A stretch of 64,000 nucleotides of DNA from Diaporthe sp. PMI_573 (GCA_021399435.1 JAJTUP010000005.1:1426001-1490000); one strand, 5' to 3'; positions 12,158 through 23,071 are shown, numbered from the stretch's first letter. Program-made: numbers and translations. The notes: generated by a model from the sequence alone, not told the origin.

Positions 12158-12550
12158 CTTGAGAATCCACAGGCAGAGTGACTGGAACAGGAGACGGATG
12201 TTCAAGATTGAGTGAATTCTAGGTGATCTCGTCGGTGAGTGACAGGGTGTGTGGTGTCGTCGGAGCAAGGAGGACTACGCGATACTACTGTGAATCATCG
12301 TCGCGCGTTCATCGGCCTACCTCTAGTGTACTTTGGCGTGTGTGGAGGGGCATTCGAAGCTCAAGGGTCCCCAGCTCAAACTGGTGGGGTCGGGACAGGG
12401 GTCTCGGCCTGTGGGGTCCTAGCCCAAGGACGGGATATCGTCATAGCCTTTTTTGACTCGGCCGTGGACAACCACACCCAGCCTTCCTCGCTTCTGTTGC
12501 TTTTCTGTACGCAGACTTATCTTCTCTGCTAGGGGAGGAGGTCTATCAAG
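12158..12550. promoter_or_regulatory. Divergent promoter region between the HAD phosphatase and TTC1-like genes
   Basis: 393 bp between two divergent ATGs. No distinct TATA or other defined element picked out; the function is inferred from gene orientation. Confidence 0.5.
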
Positions 12551-13590
12551 ATGTCTGGCAAAGCCCCTGCTGCAGATCCTGCCGAGTACATTAAGAAGCC
12601 AGACCCCGAGGCCGATGCAAACAATGGCGCTGTTCCTGAGGAGCCCGAACCCGTGAGGTTCTCACCCGAGGAGGAGGCAGTAAGTACCCGTGGAGTTGAT
12701 GATACGAGACCTCTCCGCGTGTCTGTTTCACACTTAATACGCTTGTTCTGACGATGGCATCCCCCACAGGAACTCCTAGACGAGTCCAACACACACAAGA
12801 CCGAAGCAAACACCCTCTTCAGCTCGGGCAAGTACGACGCCGCCATCTCCAAGTACGACGAGGCCGTCGCCGTCTGCCCCAACTACCTCGACTTCGAGCT
12901 TGCCGTCCTCAAGTCCAACGTCTCCGCCTGCTATCTCAAGCTGCAGGAGTGGAAGAACGCCAACACCGTCGCCACGGCTGCCCTCGAGAAGCTGGCCAAG
13001 CTCGAGACCAGACTTGCAGAGGAGGAGAAGGCTGCAGCCGACGCCAAGGCGAAAGAGGAAGAGGAGGTCGAGGACGAGATCATCAGCCCCGGTGCGGAGA
13101 AGGCCGGTCCCGCAATCCCAGCACACGAGAAGGAGGATCCAGCCCAGACCGCACGGGACAAGAAGAGGGAGGACATCAAGCGCATAAGATACAAGGCCCT
13201 GATCAGGCGAGCCCGCGCCCGGAGTGAGGAGGGCGGATGGACGAACCTCTCTGGCGCAGAGGAGGACTACAAGCTCCTCGCCAAGATGGACAACGTCAGC
13301 CCCACCGACAGGAAGCTTGTGCAGCAGCAGCTGAAGGCACTGCCGGCGCGCGTCAACGAGGCCAAGGAGAAGGAGACGGCCGAGATGTGGGGCAAGCTGA
13401 AAGACGTGAGTGAGGCTTAGGTTCACATTCCTTCTTCTCATAGGTGACAGTACTTTTTGATGATTGACCTTGCCTTGTGCCGTAGCTCGGCAACGGAATA
13501 TTGAAGCCATTTGGGCTATCCACGGATCAATTCCAGATGGTACAGGACCCAAAGACCGGGGGATATAGCATGAACTTCAAGTCAGACTAG
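12551..13590 (+). CDS. Tetratricopeptide repeat protein, TTC1 family
   Basis: Exons 12551-12679, 12770-13405 and 13486-13590 (introns of 90 and 80 bp) give 289 residues. An acidic/proline-rich N-terminus is followed by TPR units starting near residue 48 ([25 protein letters not shown], then a second helix pair with [12 protein letters not shown]). Next comes a charged Glu/Lys/Ala coiled segment and a third TPR-like unit. The final exon encodes [21 protein letters not shown], the hallmark C-terminus of TTC1-type proteins (cytosolic adaptors linked to Hsp90 and small GTPases in animals). The last intron splits exactly before this block, so an intronless reading would lose it. Exact partners in fungi are not known to me. 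Confidence 0.86.
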
Positions 13591-14160
13591 AAGCCAAGTC
13601 AACTACTCATCTAGGCTCTACGTCGACAGGTAAATACAGCACTACCTCTGGATCTTTCCGAAATCACGTATCCGTAACATATGGCCTCTACGCATCTTGT
13701 TTCTGAGACCAAGTCGCTGGATAATGCGCAACATTCAAGGGGATCACTCGGTGTTTAACTCGCCAGGAAAGGTCGGATGACCCAGCCTGGGAAGCAAGGG
13801 GAAAGATTGAGGGGCAACATTTGAGATTAACCAACCCTTTCCTGACATGGGAGTTGGCAGGGACGGCGACACACGCAAAGCGGAAAGACATCTGTCCCCA
13901 GCAGTTACTCAACCACAGATGCCGCGCCGCCAGGGGAAGTCATCACTTAACATGTGTACTTGAACGGCGATCAACGGTTTAAGGCTAAAGCCTGATACCA
14001 GACCACCGGGGTACGACCACAACGCTTTTTGTACACAGAGTACTGCCTTTCCCCAGTATTCAACGGCATAGCGTGGCACGGGGAATCACGGGATGAGTGA
14101 ATGTGAGGGGTTTTCAGGCTCATTTGAAGATATCTGTGTCTTGCTTGCCTAAGCATTTCT
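13591..14160. other. Convergent intergenic region
   Basis: 570 bp between the 3' ends of the TTC1-like and arylsulfatase genes; nothing recognised beyond presumed 3' UTRs. Confidence 0.6.
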
Positions 14161-16005
14161 CTATATGGCTTTGACCTGTCGCACAAATCTTGGGATGTTC
14201 TTGGTGAACTTGGCTGGATCATCCCTCGCCCCCTCCTTCCAATACTCATACTCGATCCACGCATTTTCGGGCATCTGCTCCTCCATTGCTGCCATCCAGT
14301 TGCCCAGATCCTTTGACAGCGGAACCACGCCTGTCTCCAACACATACTGGTCCCACAGCTTGATGAGGTCCTTCAACCTCTGCGGCTCTTCATCAGCTAG
14401 ATCATGGATCTCACCAGGGTCCTTGACCAGGTTGTACAGCTGCCATTTCTCCGGGCCTTTGGGCTTCGGGATAAACACGATCTTCCAGTCCCCCTTCCGC
14501 ACGGCAGCCCGCCCGCACGTCTCCCAACCGTTCACAAAGTCCTTCTCGTGGATTCTCCCGGCCTCGTTCTGAAGGTAAGGCATCATACTCTTCCCCCGCA
14601 TGCTGACGACCTCCCTGCCCTGGTATAGAGGCGCCGGGTGTGTGACTCCAGCCATGTCTAAAATTGTCGGCGCGAGGTCCATCACCGTACTGAACTGGTG
14701 CGTGACGCCACCCTTCTCTAAGCTTCCCTCCCACTGCTTCGGCACCTTCATCATGAAAGGCACGCGCACACCGCCTTCCGTGGTGTATGCCTTGTATAAT
14801 CTCGAAGGGGCGGTTGCGGCCTGGGCCCAGCGCGGGCCGTACCAAATGAAGGAGTCACCGTTGCCGAGGTTGTCTATCTGGTTGTTGTAGTACTTCTTGA
14901 GGTGCTGTATCATGCTCCCCTGGACTATGGGGTATGCCTCGTATGCGGCCCCCTCGGCACCGTTGTCGGACAGGAAACACACGAACGTGTCATCCAGCTC
15001 GCCCACGGATTCGAGGTAGTCGACGACCTTGCCGACGTTGGCATCTATGCACTCGACCATGCCTGCGAACACCTCCATCGCGCGGCAGCTGTTGGCCTTC
15101 TCCTCGTCGCTCATGTCGGCCCACTCCTTGACCTCGTCGGCCACGACGGGGTGCGGCTCGACGTTCTGGTCCACCATGCCCAGCTTCTTGAGCCGCTGCA
15201 GGCGCTTCTGCCTCAGCGCGTCCGGGCCGTCATCGTACACTCCCCTGTACTTCTTGATATACTCTTGTGGCGCCTGCAGGGGCCAGTGCGGCGCGGTGAA
15301 TGGGAGGTAGCCAAAGAAGGGCCTGCGGTCCTCCTCGGCCTTGCCGCCCTCGGCCTCCTCTTGCTTCCACTGCTTGAGGTACGACAGCATCTTATCCCCG
15401 TACCCGTCGCTAGAATACCAGCCCTCAGGCAGCTTCCTGACATACTCCCCGTCCTCGCTGTGCAGCGCAATGTGGCTCATGGTCATGAAGTCGGGGATCT
15501 GGTCGGCGCCCTCCAGCTGCGGCTCGTAGCCGTAGTGATTGCTACAGGCCGGGAGGTGGGCGAAGGACCTCTCGAAGCCGCGGGCGCGTGGGGAACGCTC
15601 TGGGGTAAGGCCTAGATGCCACTTGCCCGACATGAGGGTGAGGTAGCCGGCATCGCGCAAGACCTCCGGGAGCGCCGCGACGCGCTCGTTGAGGTAGCCC
15701 TCGTAGCCCGGCATTCCCCGCTGCGGCGCCGTGGACATGCCACCGCTGGGGTCGTTCTGCCCGCTGATGTTGGTCCACTCGATGAGGTTGCCGAGCCCCG
15801 CGATGTGGTGGTCGGTACCCGTGAGGATCATGGCGCGGGACGGGGAGCACGCCGCCGCCGCGTGGAAGTCTGTGAAGCGGAGGCCGCTGGCGGCGAGCCT
15901 GTCGAGGTGGGGGGTGTTGATCTCGCCGCCGAAGGGGCTTATGTCGCTGAAGCCCAGGTCGTCGGCAACGATGACGAGGAAGTTGGGGCGCTTGCCGGGA
16001 GCCAT
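14161..16005 (-). CDS. Arylsulfatase, type I (formylglycine-type), cytosolic
   Basis: Single exon, 614 residues. It begins KRPNFLVIVADDLGFSD with the metal-binding Asp pair at 15-16. The sulfatase signature CSPSR lies at 53-57, with Cys53 the residue normally converted to formylglycine. GKWHLG at 127-132 and LSDNG near 346-349 supply the remaining active-site Lys, His, Asp and Asn. The family hydrolyses sulfate esters and serves sulfur scavenging. There is no signal peptide, so it should act inside the cell. The colinear order of motifs and unbroken length resemble bacterial AtsA-type arylsulfatases, which with the lack of introns hints at old transfer (inference). The CxPxR site requires a formylglycine-generating system elsewhere in the genome. 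An MFS transporter lies upstream in divergent orientation. Confidence 0.92.
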   Translation of the reverse strand: MAPGKRPNFLVIVADDLGFSDISPFGGEINTPHLDRLAASGLRFTDFHAAAACSPSRAMILTGTDHHIAGLGNLIEWTNISGQNDPSGGMSTAPQRGMPGYEGYLNERVAALPEVLRDAGYLTLMSGKWHLGLTPERSPRARGFERSFAHLPACSNHYGYEPQLEGADQIPDFMTMSHIALHSEDGEYVRKLPEGWYSSDGYGDKMLSYLKQWKQEEAEGGKAEEDRRPFFGYLPFTAPHWPLQAPQEYIKKYRGVYDDGPDALRQKRLQRLKKLGMVDQNVEPHPVVADEVKEWADMSDEEKANSCRAMEVFAGMVECIDANVGKVVDYLESVGELDDTFVCFLSDNGAEGAAYEAYPIVQGSMIQHLKKYYNNQIDNLGNGDSFIWYGPRWAQAATAPSRLYKAYTTEGGVRVPFMMKVPKQWEGSLEKGGVTHQFSTVMDLAPTILDMAGVTHPAPLYQGREVVSMRGKSMMPYLQNEAGRIHEKDFVNGWETCGRAAVRKGDWKIVFIPKPKGPEKWQLYNLVKDPGEIHDLADEEPQRLKDLIKLWDQYVLETGVVPLSKDLGNWMAAMEEQMPENAWIEYEYWKEGARDDPAKFTKNIPRFVRQVKAI

Positions 16006-16058
16006 TGTGGTCTCTTGGTCGGAGTCTTGGGCTACACGGTGCTCATAGGGCCAAGGAG

Positions 16059-16066
16059 TATATATA
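16059..16066 (-). promoter_or_regulatory. TATA box of the arylsulfatase gene
   Basis: TATATATA on the minus strand, about 54 bp upstream of the arylsulfatase ATG at 16005. Suggests a regulated TATA promoter; function inferred. Confidence 0.5.
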
Positions 16067-17148
16067 AGTGCCTAAGGTCGAGTGAGGTGATGACGGTATT
16101 TGCTGAACTTAACTAACACACTTCTTCAACAATGGAAAAGCAAACTGATCGGTGTAGTCAAATCGTAAACAGCATTGGAAGACCTCTCATTTCCTGTAGT
16201 ATTTGCATTTGGAACCAGCTCACCCCACATGTGGTCTCACTGAGTGGCACGAGTTGTCACTCACAATACGTCTGCATGGTCTGCCCATTCATGAGATGGG
16301 ACCATAGCGAACAAAGTCCCAGCTGATCGACCATTATGAGGGGAAGTTGTGCCATTTCTCACCATGATTCGCTCCCGCACAGCATTTGGTCTCTTCCCTC
16401 CTGCAGCTTCTGCGCTCTGATATTCACCAAGACATGGAGGACCCCGCATCAGCTCCCTCCTTCATCAAATGCAGACGCGTGTGTGGCATACTTAAGAGGC
16501 CAACATCCAGCCGATCCCTGGAAGTCGGTCACATTGCAGATTCGGGACCTGTGACGAACTGGTAAACCGGGATGCGGGGGGCAGGATGTCGGTTAATTAA
16601 AAAGGAGCCCTTTTGCATCTGCTGGGATTCGAACCGCCTGCATTTCTTTCTGACTGGCTGGAAATGACATAATTGCCAGGATCAATCACGAAGGTTTCCT
16701 CACGTTGAGAAGACTCACCAAGTAGGGAAATTCACAGCGTCGCTCATGCATGTCAGAGCAGCCAATTCGTGGGTGACACCAGAGTTCAAGAACTTGCCAG
16801 CGAATGGTGGGATCGGTGTAGCATTTTGGAGGGAGGAGTCCTTCGGCTGGGTTGGAGAATGATGCTGCAGGTGTTCAGGAATGCGTCAGCTCCCACATGA
16901 CCGAGAGTACGTGCCCGATGTAGAAAAGGTTGAACAGAGCTTTGGCAGAGGAAAAGTTAGCCCTTGGCTTCTTATCCTGCTGTTCAACCTGATCAGAGAC
17001 ATTCCCAAACAGGGTCGCTGTCTGATTTCTTGATGATAGGTCGAACTAGACCTGCTCTCTGCGAGTACAACCCCTGATCAATGAGTGGTTAGATCCTTGA
17101 CCAGCGTCTTAAATCGTCCCGCAAGACACCCATCAACCCATCGCGAGG
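16067..17148. other. Divergent intergenic region, arylsulfatase / MFS transporter
   Basis: About 1.1 kb separating divergent genes; should hold both promoters. A tRNA B-box-like sequence at 16625-16635 does not fold as a tRNA. No ORF with family resemblance. Confidence 0.55.
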
Positions 17149-18615
17149 ATGCAGGGCACCCGGCTCGGCAAGATCCGCGCCTACTGGCTTGGGAGCGTGG
17201 TCTGCATAGGGGGATTCCTCTTCGGATACGACTCAGGCATAGTCGGTGGCGTCCTGACCCTCGCCTCCTTCCAGAACGACTATGGCTACCAGAAGGCAGG
17301 CGCAACGCGGACCAACTCTCTGTCTGTCGGGCTCCAGCAGCTCGGGGCCTTCGTCGCGTGCTTCCTCGCCTGGCCTCTGACCGACTACCTCGGGCGCAAG
17401 AAGGCGCTGATGATCTCCAGCCTCGTCTTCTGCGTCGGCGCGCTCATTCAGACCATCGATACGCACTCGCTGGCGGCATTCTATGTCGCGAGGGTCATCG
17501 CCGGGTTGGGCTTGGGCACGGCAACAGTGGTGGTGCCAATGTTCAGTTCCGAGATGACGCCCAAGGAGATCAGGGGCCAGGTCGGGAGCTTCTTCCAGTG
17601 GTTCTTCACCTTTGGTATCTTTGTTAGTTATTGGGTTGACTATGGTGTCGCCCTGGGCCCGAGCAACTCGCGGCAGTGGCAGATCCCAATCGGCCTACAA
17701 TTAGTCCCAGGGGCCCTCCTCGGCCTCGGGATGCTGACCCTCAAGGAGAGCACGAGATGGCTCACCAAGAAGGGCCGCCACGACGAGGCATTCGAAAGCC
17801 TCAAGTGGATCAGGGCAGACGACTCACAAGCTGTGGCCGACGAGATGGAGGACATCAGGCTCGGGGTTGAGATGGAGGCCCGCGCCACCGAGGGTTTCCG
17901 CCCCAGGGAGCTGCTCCAGGGCGACAACTTCAAGCGTGTCTTCGCCGCATTCGCCGTCTTCGCAGCACAGCAGGCCACCGGCGCCACGGCCTTTGCGTAC
18001 TTTGGACCGCAGTACTTCAAGCTCCTCGTCGGGTCGGGCAACAAGGCCCTGCTGCTTACCGCCATTTTCGGGGCCATCAAGGTCGCTGCCTGCGGCATCT
18101 TTGTCCTCTTCGTCTCGGAGCGGGTTGGCCGGCGCAACGTGCTGATCGCAGGAGCTGCGTTCATGGCGGCGTGCCAGATCACTACTGCGGCCGTCGTCAA
18201 GGCGGTCCCTCCACCCGAGCAAGGAAACGTCACTAGCTCTGGCATCGCGACCGTTGCGTTGATCTACCTGTTTGTCATCGCGTATAACTTCAGCTGGGGC
18301 CCGATGCCGTGGCCGTATGTGGCTGAGATCTTCCCTGCTCGGATTCGTGAGCCGGGTGTGGCCGTTGGCGTTGGCACACAATGGCTGTTTAACTTTGTCT
18401 TCTCCTTGACAACACCGTATATGATCACGAATATGGGCTGGGGTACCTTCCTCCTGTGGGGCGTGTTCGATGTTGTCATTGCAGTCGTTGCTTTCTTCTT
18501 CCTCAAAGAGACCAAGGGATTGTCGCTGGAGGCCATTGCACACCAGAACTTCAAAAAGGGGAGCTCGGAGGACGACGTTATACCCACCAAGCAGCACGAC
18601 GAGGACCCCCTGTAA
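17149..18615 (+). CDS. MFS sugar transporter (hexose/quinate permease type)
   Basis: Single exon of 488 residues with about 12 hydrophobic segments. Sugar-porter marks: first helix GGFLFGYDSGIVGGVL, loop 2-3 DYLGRKKAL, a variant of the PESPRWL motif at LKESTRWL, RVGRRNV after helix 8, and the C-terminal KETKGLSLEAI. The central cytosolic loop lies between helices 6 and 7 (about residues 200-265). The family moves monosaccharides, quinate or related polyols by proton symport at the plasma membrane; residues deciding the substrate cannot be read here. The ATG at 17149 sits just before the first basic/hydrophobic segment. It is divergent from the arylsulfatase, which does not by itself prove co-regulation. 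Confidence 0.92.
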   Translation: MQGTRLGKIRAYWLGSVVCIGGFLFGYDSGIVGGVLTLASFQNDYGYQKAGATRTNSLSVGLQQLGAFVACFLAWPLTDYLGRKKALMISSLVFCVGALIQTIDTHSLAAFYVARVIAGLGLGTATVVVPMFSSEMTPKEIRGQVGSFFQWFFTFGIFVSYWVDYGVALGPSNSRQWQIPIGLQLVPGALLGLGMLTLKESTRWLTKKGRHDEAFESLKWIRADDSQAVADEMEDIRLGVEMEARATEGFRPRELLQGDNFKRVFAAFAVFAAQQATGATAFAYFGPQYFKLLVGSGNKALLLTAIFGAIKVAACGIFVLFVSERVGRRNVLIAGAAFMAACQITTAAVVKAVPPPEQGNVTSSGIATVALIYLFVIAYNFSWGPMPWPYVAEIFPARIREPGVAVGVGTQWLFNFVFSLTTPYMITNMGWGTFLLWGVFDVVIAVVAFFFLKETKGLSLEAIAHQNFKKGSSEDDVIPTKQHDEDPL

Positions 18616-18698
18616 TGCAGGCGACGTGTGGGCCGGGAGAACATGACATATATGTACTCGGCCGCCTATTCCTCATAGTAATAATTCCTTCAGAATCA

Positions 18699-18971
18699 TC
18701 AAGTTCTTAGTGTCGATCTTAAGACATCTCGGCCCTTCCCGGCATGGCTGTCATCGGTCAGCGCGACGCCCACCTCGCCCTGGGACCCGTTGACCTCCTC
18801 TGGCCTCCCGATGGAGACGGCCATTATGTTTCTAATTATGTTGTTTATGATCTCCTCCCGCGCGGGCCCCAGACCACGGCGTGAGCATTTGAAGGCGATT
18901 CTGGTGTTGTCCAGTACCTTGTGGCGGTCCAGATCTATCTCGGGCCCAAAACCCGGCCTATCTTCACACAA
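18699..18971 (-). CDS. Possible small or remnant gene, unrecognised
   Basis: A 90-codon frame with GC-ending codon choice like genuine genes of the window, encoding a mixed helix-like peptide (KCSRRGLGPAREEIINN, IGRPEEVNGSQGEVGVAL). I do not recognise it. An upstream frame (VGFVADFNRGLW, around 19010-19045) could be an earlier exon, but the gap of 36 bp would be too short for an intron. It may be a fragment of a decayed gene downstream of the transporter. Confidence 0.3.
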   Translation of the reverse strand: MCEDRPGFGPEIDLDRHKVLDNTRIAFKCSRRGLGPAREEIINNIIRNIMAVSIGRPEEVNGSQGEVGVALTDDSHAGKGRDVLRSTLRT

Positions 18972-19540
18972 TCTTGTTGGTGTTGCAACTTACCACAACC
19001 CGCGATTGAAGTCGGCCACAAAGCCGACCCGCTTCAGGAACACGATGCCAAAACCCAATCATTCCTTCACAGGCCTGCGGCGCAGCCCCCAACAATCAGC
19101 CGCTCGACTCAGCCAGCCAATCAGCACCTCATTTCATGAAACGGTTCTGATCGACATCTGATGTTAGTTTCAACCACGGCCGGGCTTGTTTTATCGACCT
19201 GCTTCATCGTGAAAGATCTCAGGAACTGATAGCGTTCGCATTGACTCTCGTTTGCATCCGGACCACTTGGTCAGGTTGAGGGCTTTAGGTTTCGTTTTCA
19301 GGTCATGGCCAGGCCCGGTAAACGGACTTTGTCAGAATCAAAGGATACATAACAGCGACGGGATCCTTTTCACGTAGCGCTTGCACCTTGGTCTTCTTCG
19401 AATCTTCTTCGCAGTTTGCCTCGCACACACTTGATGCCCCAACAAATAACCACTCGTACTCATCGCTGATACCGAGGTCGTTCCCTTCGAAAGCCCAAAT
19501 AACTTTCAAGGTCTGAGTACCACATCCGAATCCACCCGAA
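18972..19540. other. Intergenic region upstream of the small membrane protein
   Basis: About 570 bp with no recognised feature; an open frame on the minus strand at 19303-19884 overlaps the real gene and has no family resemblance. Confidence 0.5.
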
Positions 19541-20104
19541 ATGGCACCATTACCAGCAGACCCGGTGTCGACATTCATGACACCGGCGCGGAGGAAGATC
19601 AAGACCCACAGAACCAGTCGCTCATCGGGAACCCTCTCAAAGCCGGCAGCCATCGCGATAGTCGTAGTCGTCGCAGTGGTGCTCATCGCCGCCATCATCT
19701 TATCTATCGTCATGCACAGGCGGCGCAGGGCCAAGAGCAGGGCCAAGCGCAGCACGGTGCCGGGGTATAGCACCGACAACAGCGGAGGGCTGTACGGCGG
19801 TACTCCCGGATTCTTCGCCGGGTTAAGAACCGGCGGAGGCCAACAACAACCACACGGGGCCGCCGCGCACGAGAAGTACCCCATGGACGGCGGTGCTGGC
19901 CACCAGGGCGCTGACTATGGCGCCTACGGCAAGACCGGTGGGGTCGGCTATGGTGGCATAGACAGCGGTGGCCGGGGCGAGGCGGCTGCGTACTACAATG
20001 ACGGTCAATATTCGCAGGGCAGGGATTACGGGAGAGAGAATTATGAGATGCCGCAGCAGCCGTCTAGAACATTTGCATTACACCAGTCTCCTGCTCGGGT
20101 ATGA
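19541..20104 (+). CDS. Small single-pass membrane protein, Gly/Tyr/Gln-rich tail, unknown function
   Basis: 187 residues, one exon. A basic Ser/Thr/Arg-rich N-terminus (1-35) precedes one strong hydrophobic helix at about 36-58 (rich in Val, Ile and Ala). A very basic stop-transfer stretch follows (HRRRRAKSRAKR, 59-70), then a low-complexity tail rich in Gly, Tyr, Gln and Ala to the end. The charge balance predicts the long tail is cytosolic. Fungal proteins of this layout are common and mostly uncharacterised; no catalytic domain is visible. ATG 19541 is the first in this frame. Confidence 0.65.
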   Translation: MAPLPADPVSTFMTPARRKIKTHRTSRSSGTLSKPAAIAIVVVVAVVLIAAIILSIVMHRRRRAKSRAKRSTVPGYSTDNSGGLYGGTPGFFAGLRTGGGQQQPHGAAAHEKYPMDGGAGHQGADYGAYGKTGGVGYGGIDSGGRGEAAAYYNDGQYSQGRDYGRENYEMPQQPSRTFALHQSPARV

Positions 20105-21244
20105 TTGAGGGACTGCAGTGGTGAGATCTGCATGCGCGGTGACAGTGTTGGTCTTTGACGCATGTGTACAAAATTGTCTGGCTCGTGAAACGAGGCAAGG
20201 TCTGTTTTTTCTGTTTGTCTTGCGGGATTCCGCCGAATACGACATGGTTTTGCTTCTTGCTTTTTGACGAAAGGGACGGCGCAAAGGTCATGGGGCTCAG
20301 GAGTTGAGGTTCACTTGGACACGAGGCGCTTGGGGATCTTAGGAGTCGTTCTGGTCTATCTTTGGTCTTGGGGCACGTTGAGGTAACGGTAGCATTGGTG
20401 CTCGGGATCGATAGATGTCAGCTAGCAAATCCTCGGACAGTTGCCGAATTGAGAGATTCATAAGCCGAAGTTGCACAAATGTGCACCGCTCCCAGCGTCT
20501 GTGCCCCCAGATCTACAAGTCTGTCCCACGCCAAAATCTATTTGAAGTGCACGTAGCGCACGTTGTGGCAACTCAGCTCGCACCGGTCTTGCTGACCGGC
20601 GACAAAGTGCATCGGAGTTCCCGGCTTAGTGGAGTTTTCTCGCAGGCTCGTATTCCGTGGGGACTCTCCATGGAACTAGGCCGACAGCCTCAACGTGCAG
20701 CTAGTCTCACGGCGCGACTCGCCAAGAGATCCGCGGGCCATGCTAGACCTCGGAAAAGTATAGAGGCAACGGCATATTCGGTCGGGTAGGGCCAAGCTAG
20801 CATAGTCATGCAGTAACTTACACGGCAATACGACAGAGGCGCAGACAGAGGAATGCTGCATTATGTCATAGCATTTAGGTTTGCAGCACAAGAAGAAGAA
20901 GAAAAAAGCATGGGCCCGGTAAGGTGCCGCAATGCTGTGCAGCATTATTTTGAGATTCCCACTACCCCTTTCGGCCAAGACCCGCACCTCATCTTACGGT
21001 GCTATTTTCATATTTTGGCTTCTAAGTTCCGATCGAGGCTCTACACCGCAGTAAGCTGCCGCGACATGCATGAGGGCTGAAGTGCACTCGTTCCTCATGT
21101 TGAAGCTTAAAATCAAAGTTTTAAAAACTCCAGTCCGCCCTCGGTTGTGGCATCGATCTCTTGGCCTCACCTCGCTCACCCGCCACCGAAATCAACGAAG
21201 CAGACCCCTCGAGGAGCAAGTTGATCAACACATCGCCATCCACA
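20105..21244. other. Intergenic stretch before the GMC oxidoreductase
   Basis: About 1.1 kb. Open frames such as 20415-20789 (+) show no family pattern or coding bias. No RNA gene or repeat seen. Confidence 0.55.
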
Positions 21245-23071
21245 ATGCGAGCGTCATTCAAAACATCGGCATTGGCGGCCCTGCTGCTGCGATGCGCGGA
21301 GGCTGCTCCTGTGGCTGGGAGGGCAGAGGGCTGGACGACCGACTCTTACGACTTCATCGTCGTGGGAGCTGGACCAGCGGGCATAATTGTTGCGGACAGG
21401 TTGAGTGAGACAGGCTCGAAGACGCTGCTGTTGGAGCAAGGTGGCCCGTCGTACGGAATCACAGGTGGCACAGAGAGACCTGCTTGGTTGGAGGGCACAA
21501 ACTTGAGCCGTGTTGACGTGCCAGGGCTGTGTAAGTCAAAAGCGCAGGCACCTTTTGTTTTGAACAACATTTTCGAGGCCTATGACTAACATTTCAATTT
21601 TTTTTTTTTTTTTCAAACAGACAACACCATCTTTGCAGGATCCAAGACTCTCACATGCGGTGACAGAGTCGCCGCTTATGGCGGTTGCACCATCGGCGGA
21701 TCAAGCGCCATCAACGCCGGCCTGTACTTCCAGCCTCCAGCGTCAGACTGGGACAACTTCCACCCAGACGGTTGGAAGAGCTCCGACGTCGCCGCTGCCA
21801 CAAAGAGGCTGTACGAGAGACAGCCCTCGGTCGAGGTCACGTCTCCAGCCAACGTCCAGTCGGGCTACGAGGCAGCCAGAAAATGGCTTGTCGATGGAGC
21901 AGGCTACTCGGAGGTAGTCTTCAACGACGTGCCGGACCAGAAGCAGGCTGTCTTTGGGCACACATCCTACGACTACAGCAACGGCCAGCGGGGCGGCCCC
22001 GTCACCACATACCTGCAGTCCGCCCTGCAACGGCCGAACTTCTCGCTTCAGAGCAATGTGACGGTCTCCCGAGCTGTGCGCACGGGGTCCAGGGCAACCG
22101 GTGTCTCGGCCATTGTCGACGGTGTTGAAACCACCATCAACCTGAGCTCCACCGGCCGCGTCGTCTTCAGCGGCGGTGCCGTCTTCAGCCCTGCGCTCCT
22201 GATGCAGTCGGGCATTGGACCTGTCGACGTCCTCACGACGCTTTCCGAAGCAGGCGCCCTCGACCCGGCCATGACCCCTTCATCCTGGTTGAACAACAGC
22301 GACGTCGGTGCCGGTCTCTTTGACAACCCAAACACCTTCATCGAGCTGACCGCCCCCTCCATCGACTCGTACACTTACTCGTATGACTCTCCGGTTGAGG
22401 CCGACCGTGATACGTACCTGAACGACCGCTCGGGCCCATACTCTTATGCAGGCCAGACCTCCGCCTTCTGGACCTACATCAACCACACCGACGGTACCCC
22501 ACCGACCGGCCTCCAGGGCACGATCGGCACGGCCGGATACTCCGACTTCACAAACGACAGCACCATCACGCTCAACATCTACGGCACGTCGGGCCTCCTG
22601 TCCACCGGCAAGGTAGTGCTCACCCAGGACTCCAAGACGGGCAAGTTCATCCCCGGCGGCGGCGACGGCAACTTCTACAGCGACCCGGCGGGCCGCGACG
22701 CCGACGACATCGCCCAGTTCATCGCGGACCTGTTCGCGGCGCTGGACAAGAGCGGCTCCGGCCTGGAGCCGCTCAACATCGCCAAGACGGCCACCAAGGA
22801 GGAGATCAAGACCTACATCACCACGTGGTCCGCCTACGCGAGGGGCATGGTCAACCACTGGAGCTCGAGCTGCCGCATCGGCAAGTGCGTGGACGCGCAG
22901 ACGAGGGTGGTCGGGACGGAGAACATGCACGTGGTCGACGCGAGCATCCTCGCCCCGCTGACGGTAAACCCGCAGTTCGGCGTCATGGTCGCCGCGGAGA
23001 GGGCGTCGGAGCTCATCAAGGAGCTGGGCGACTCGACCGAGGTGGGGGTCAAGGTTGCTGTTAATTTGTAA
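21245..23071 (+). CDS. Secreted GMC-family FAD oxidoreductase (AA3-like, cellobiose-dehydrogenase flavodomain type)
   Basis: Exons 21245-21530 and 21621-23071; the 90-bp intron has a run of about 20 T before CAAACAG. The product is 578 residues. A secretion leader (about 1-20, ending CAEAAP) is followed by the FAD-binding dinucleotide fold YDFIVVGAGPAGIIVADRL with LLLEQGG. GGCTIGGSSAINAGLYF is the GMC flavin contact block, and the C-terminal NHWSSSCRIG with VVDASILAPLTVNPQ supplies the catalytic His and the second active-site region. The family oxidises alcohols or sugar ends and passes electrons to oxygen, quinones or LPMOs. There is no N-terminal haem domain, so it is not a full cellobiose dehydrogenase. 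The substrate is not predictable; GMC membership is secure. Confidence 0.92.

Noticed and set aside
12776..13552. 258-codon open frame on the minus strand
   Set aside because: Antisense shadow of the TTC1-like gene, Leu/Val/Gly-rich from GC-ending codons on the real strand.
14165..15615. Long plus-strand frames opposite the arylsulfatase
   Set aside because: Antisense shadows of a GC-rich gene; the minus-strand product has the full sulfatase motif set.
16612..16680. tRNA-like B box (GGTTCGAATCC on the minus strand at 16625-16635)
   Set aside because: The T stem around it does not pair (GGCGG against CCCAG) and no acceptor or anticodon stems can be formed.
20415..20789. 124-codon open frame
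   Set aside because: No domain, leader or codon bias; looks random.
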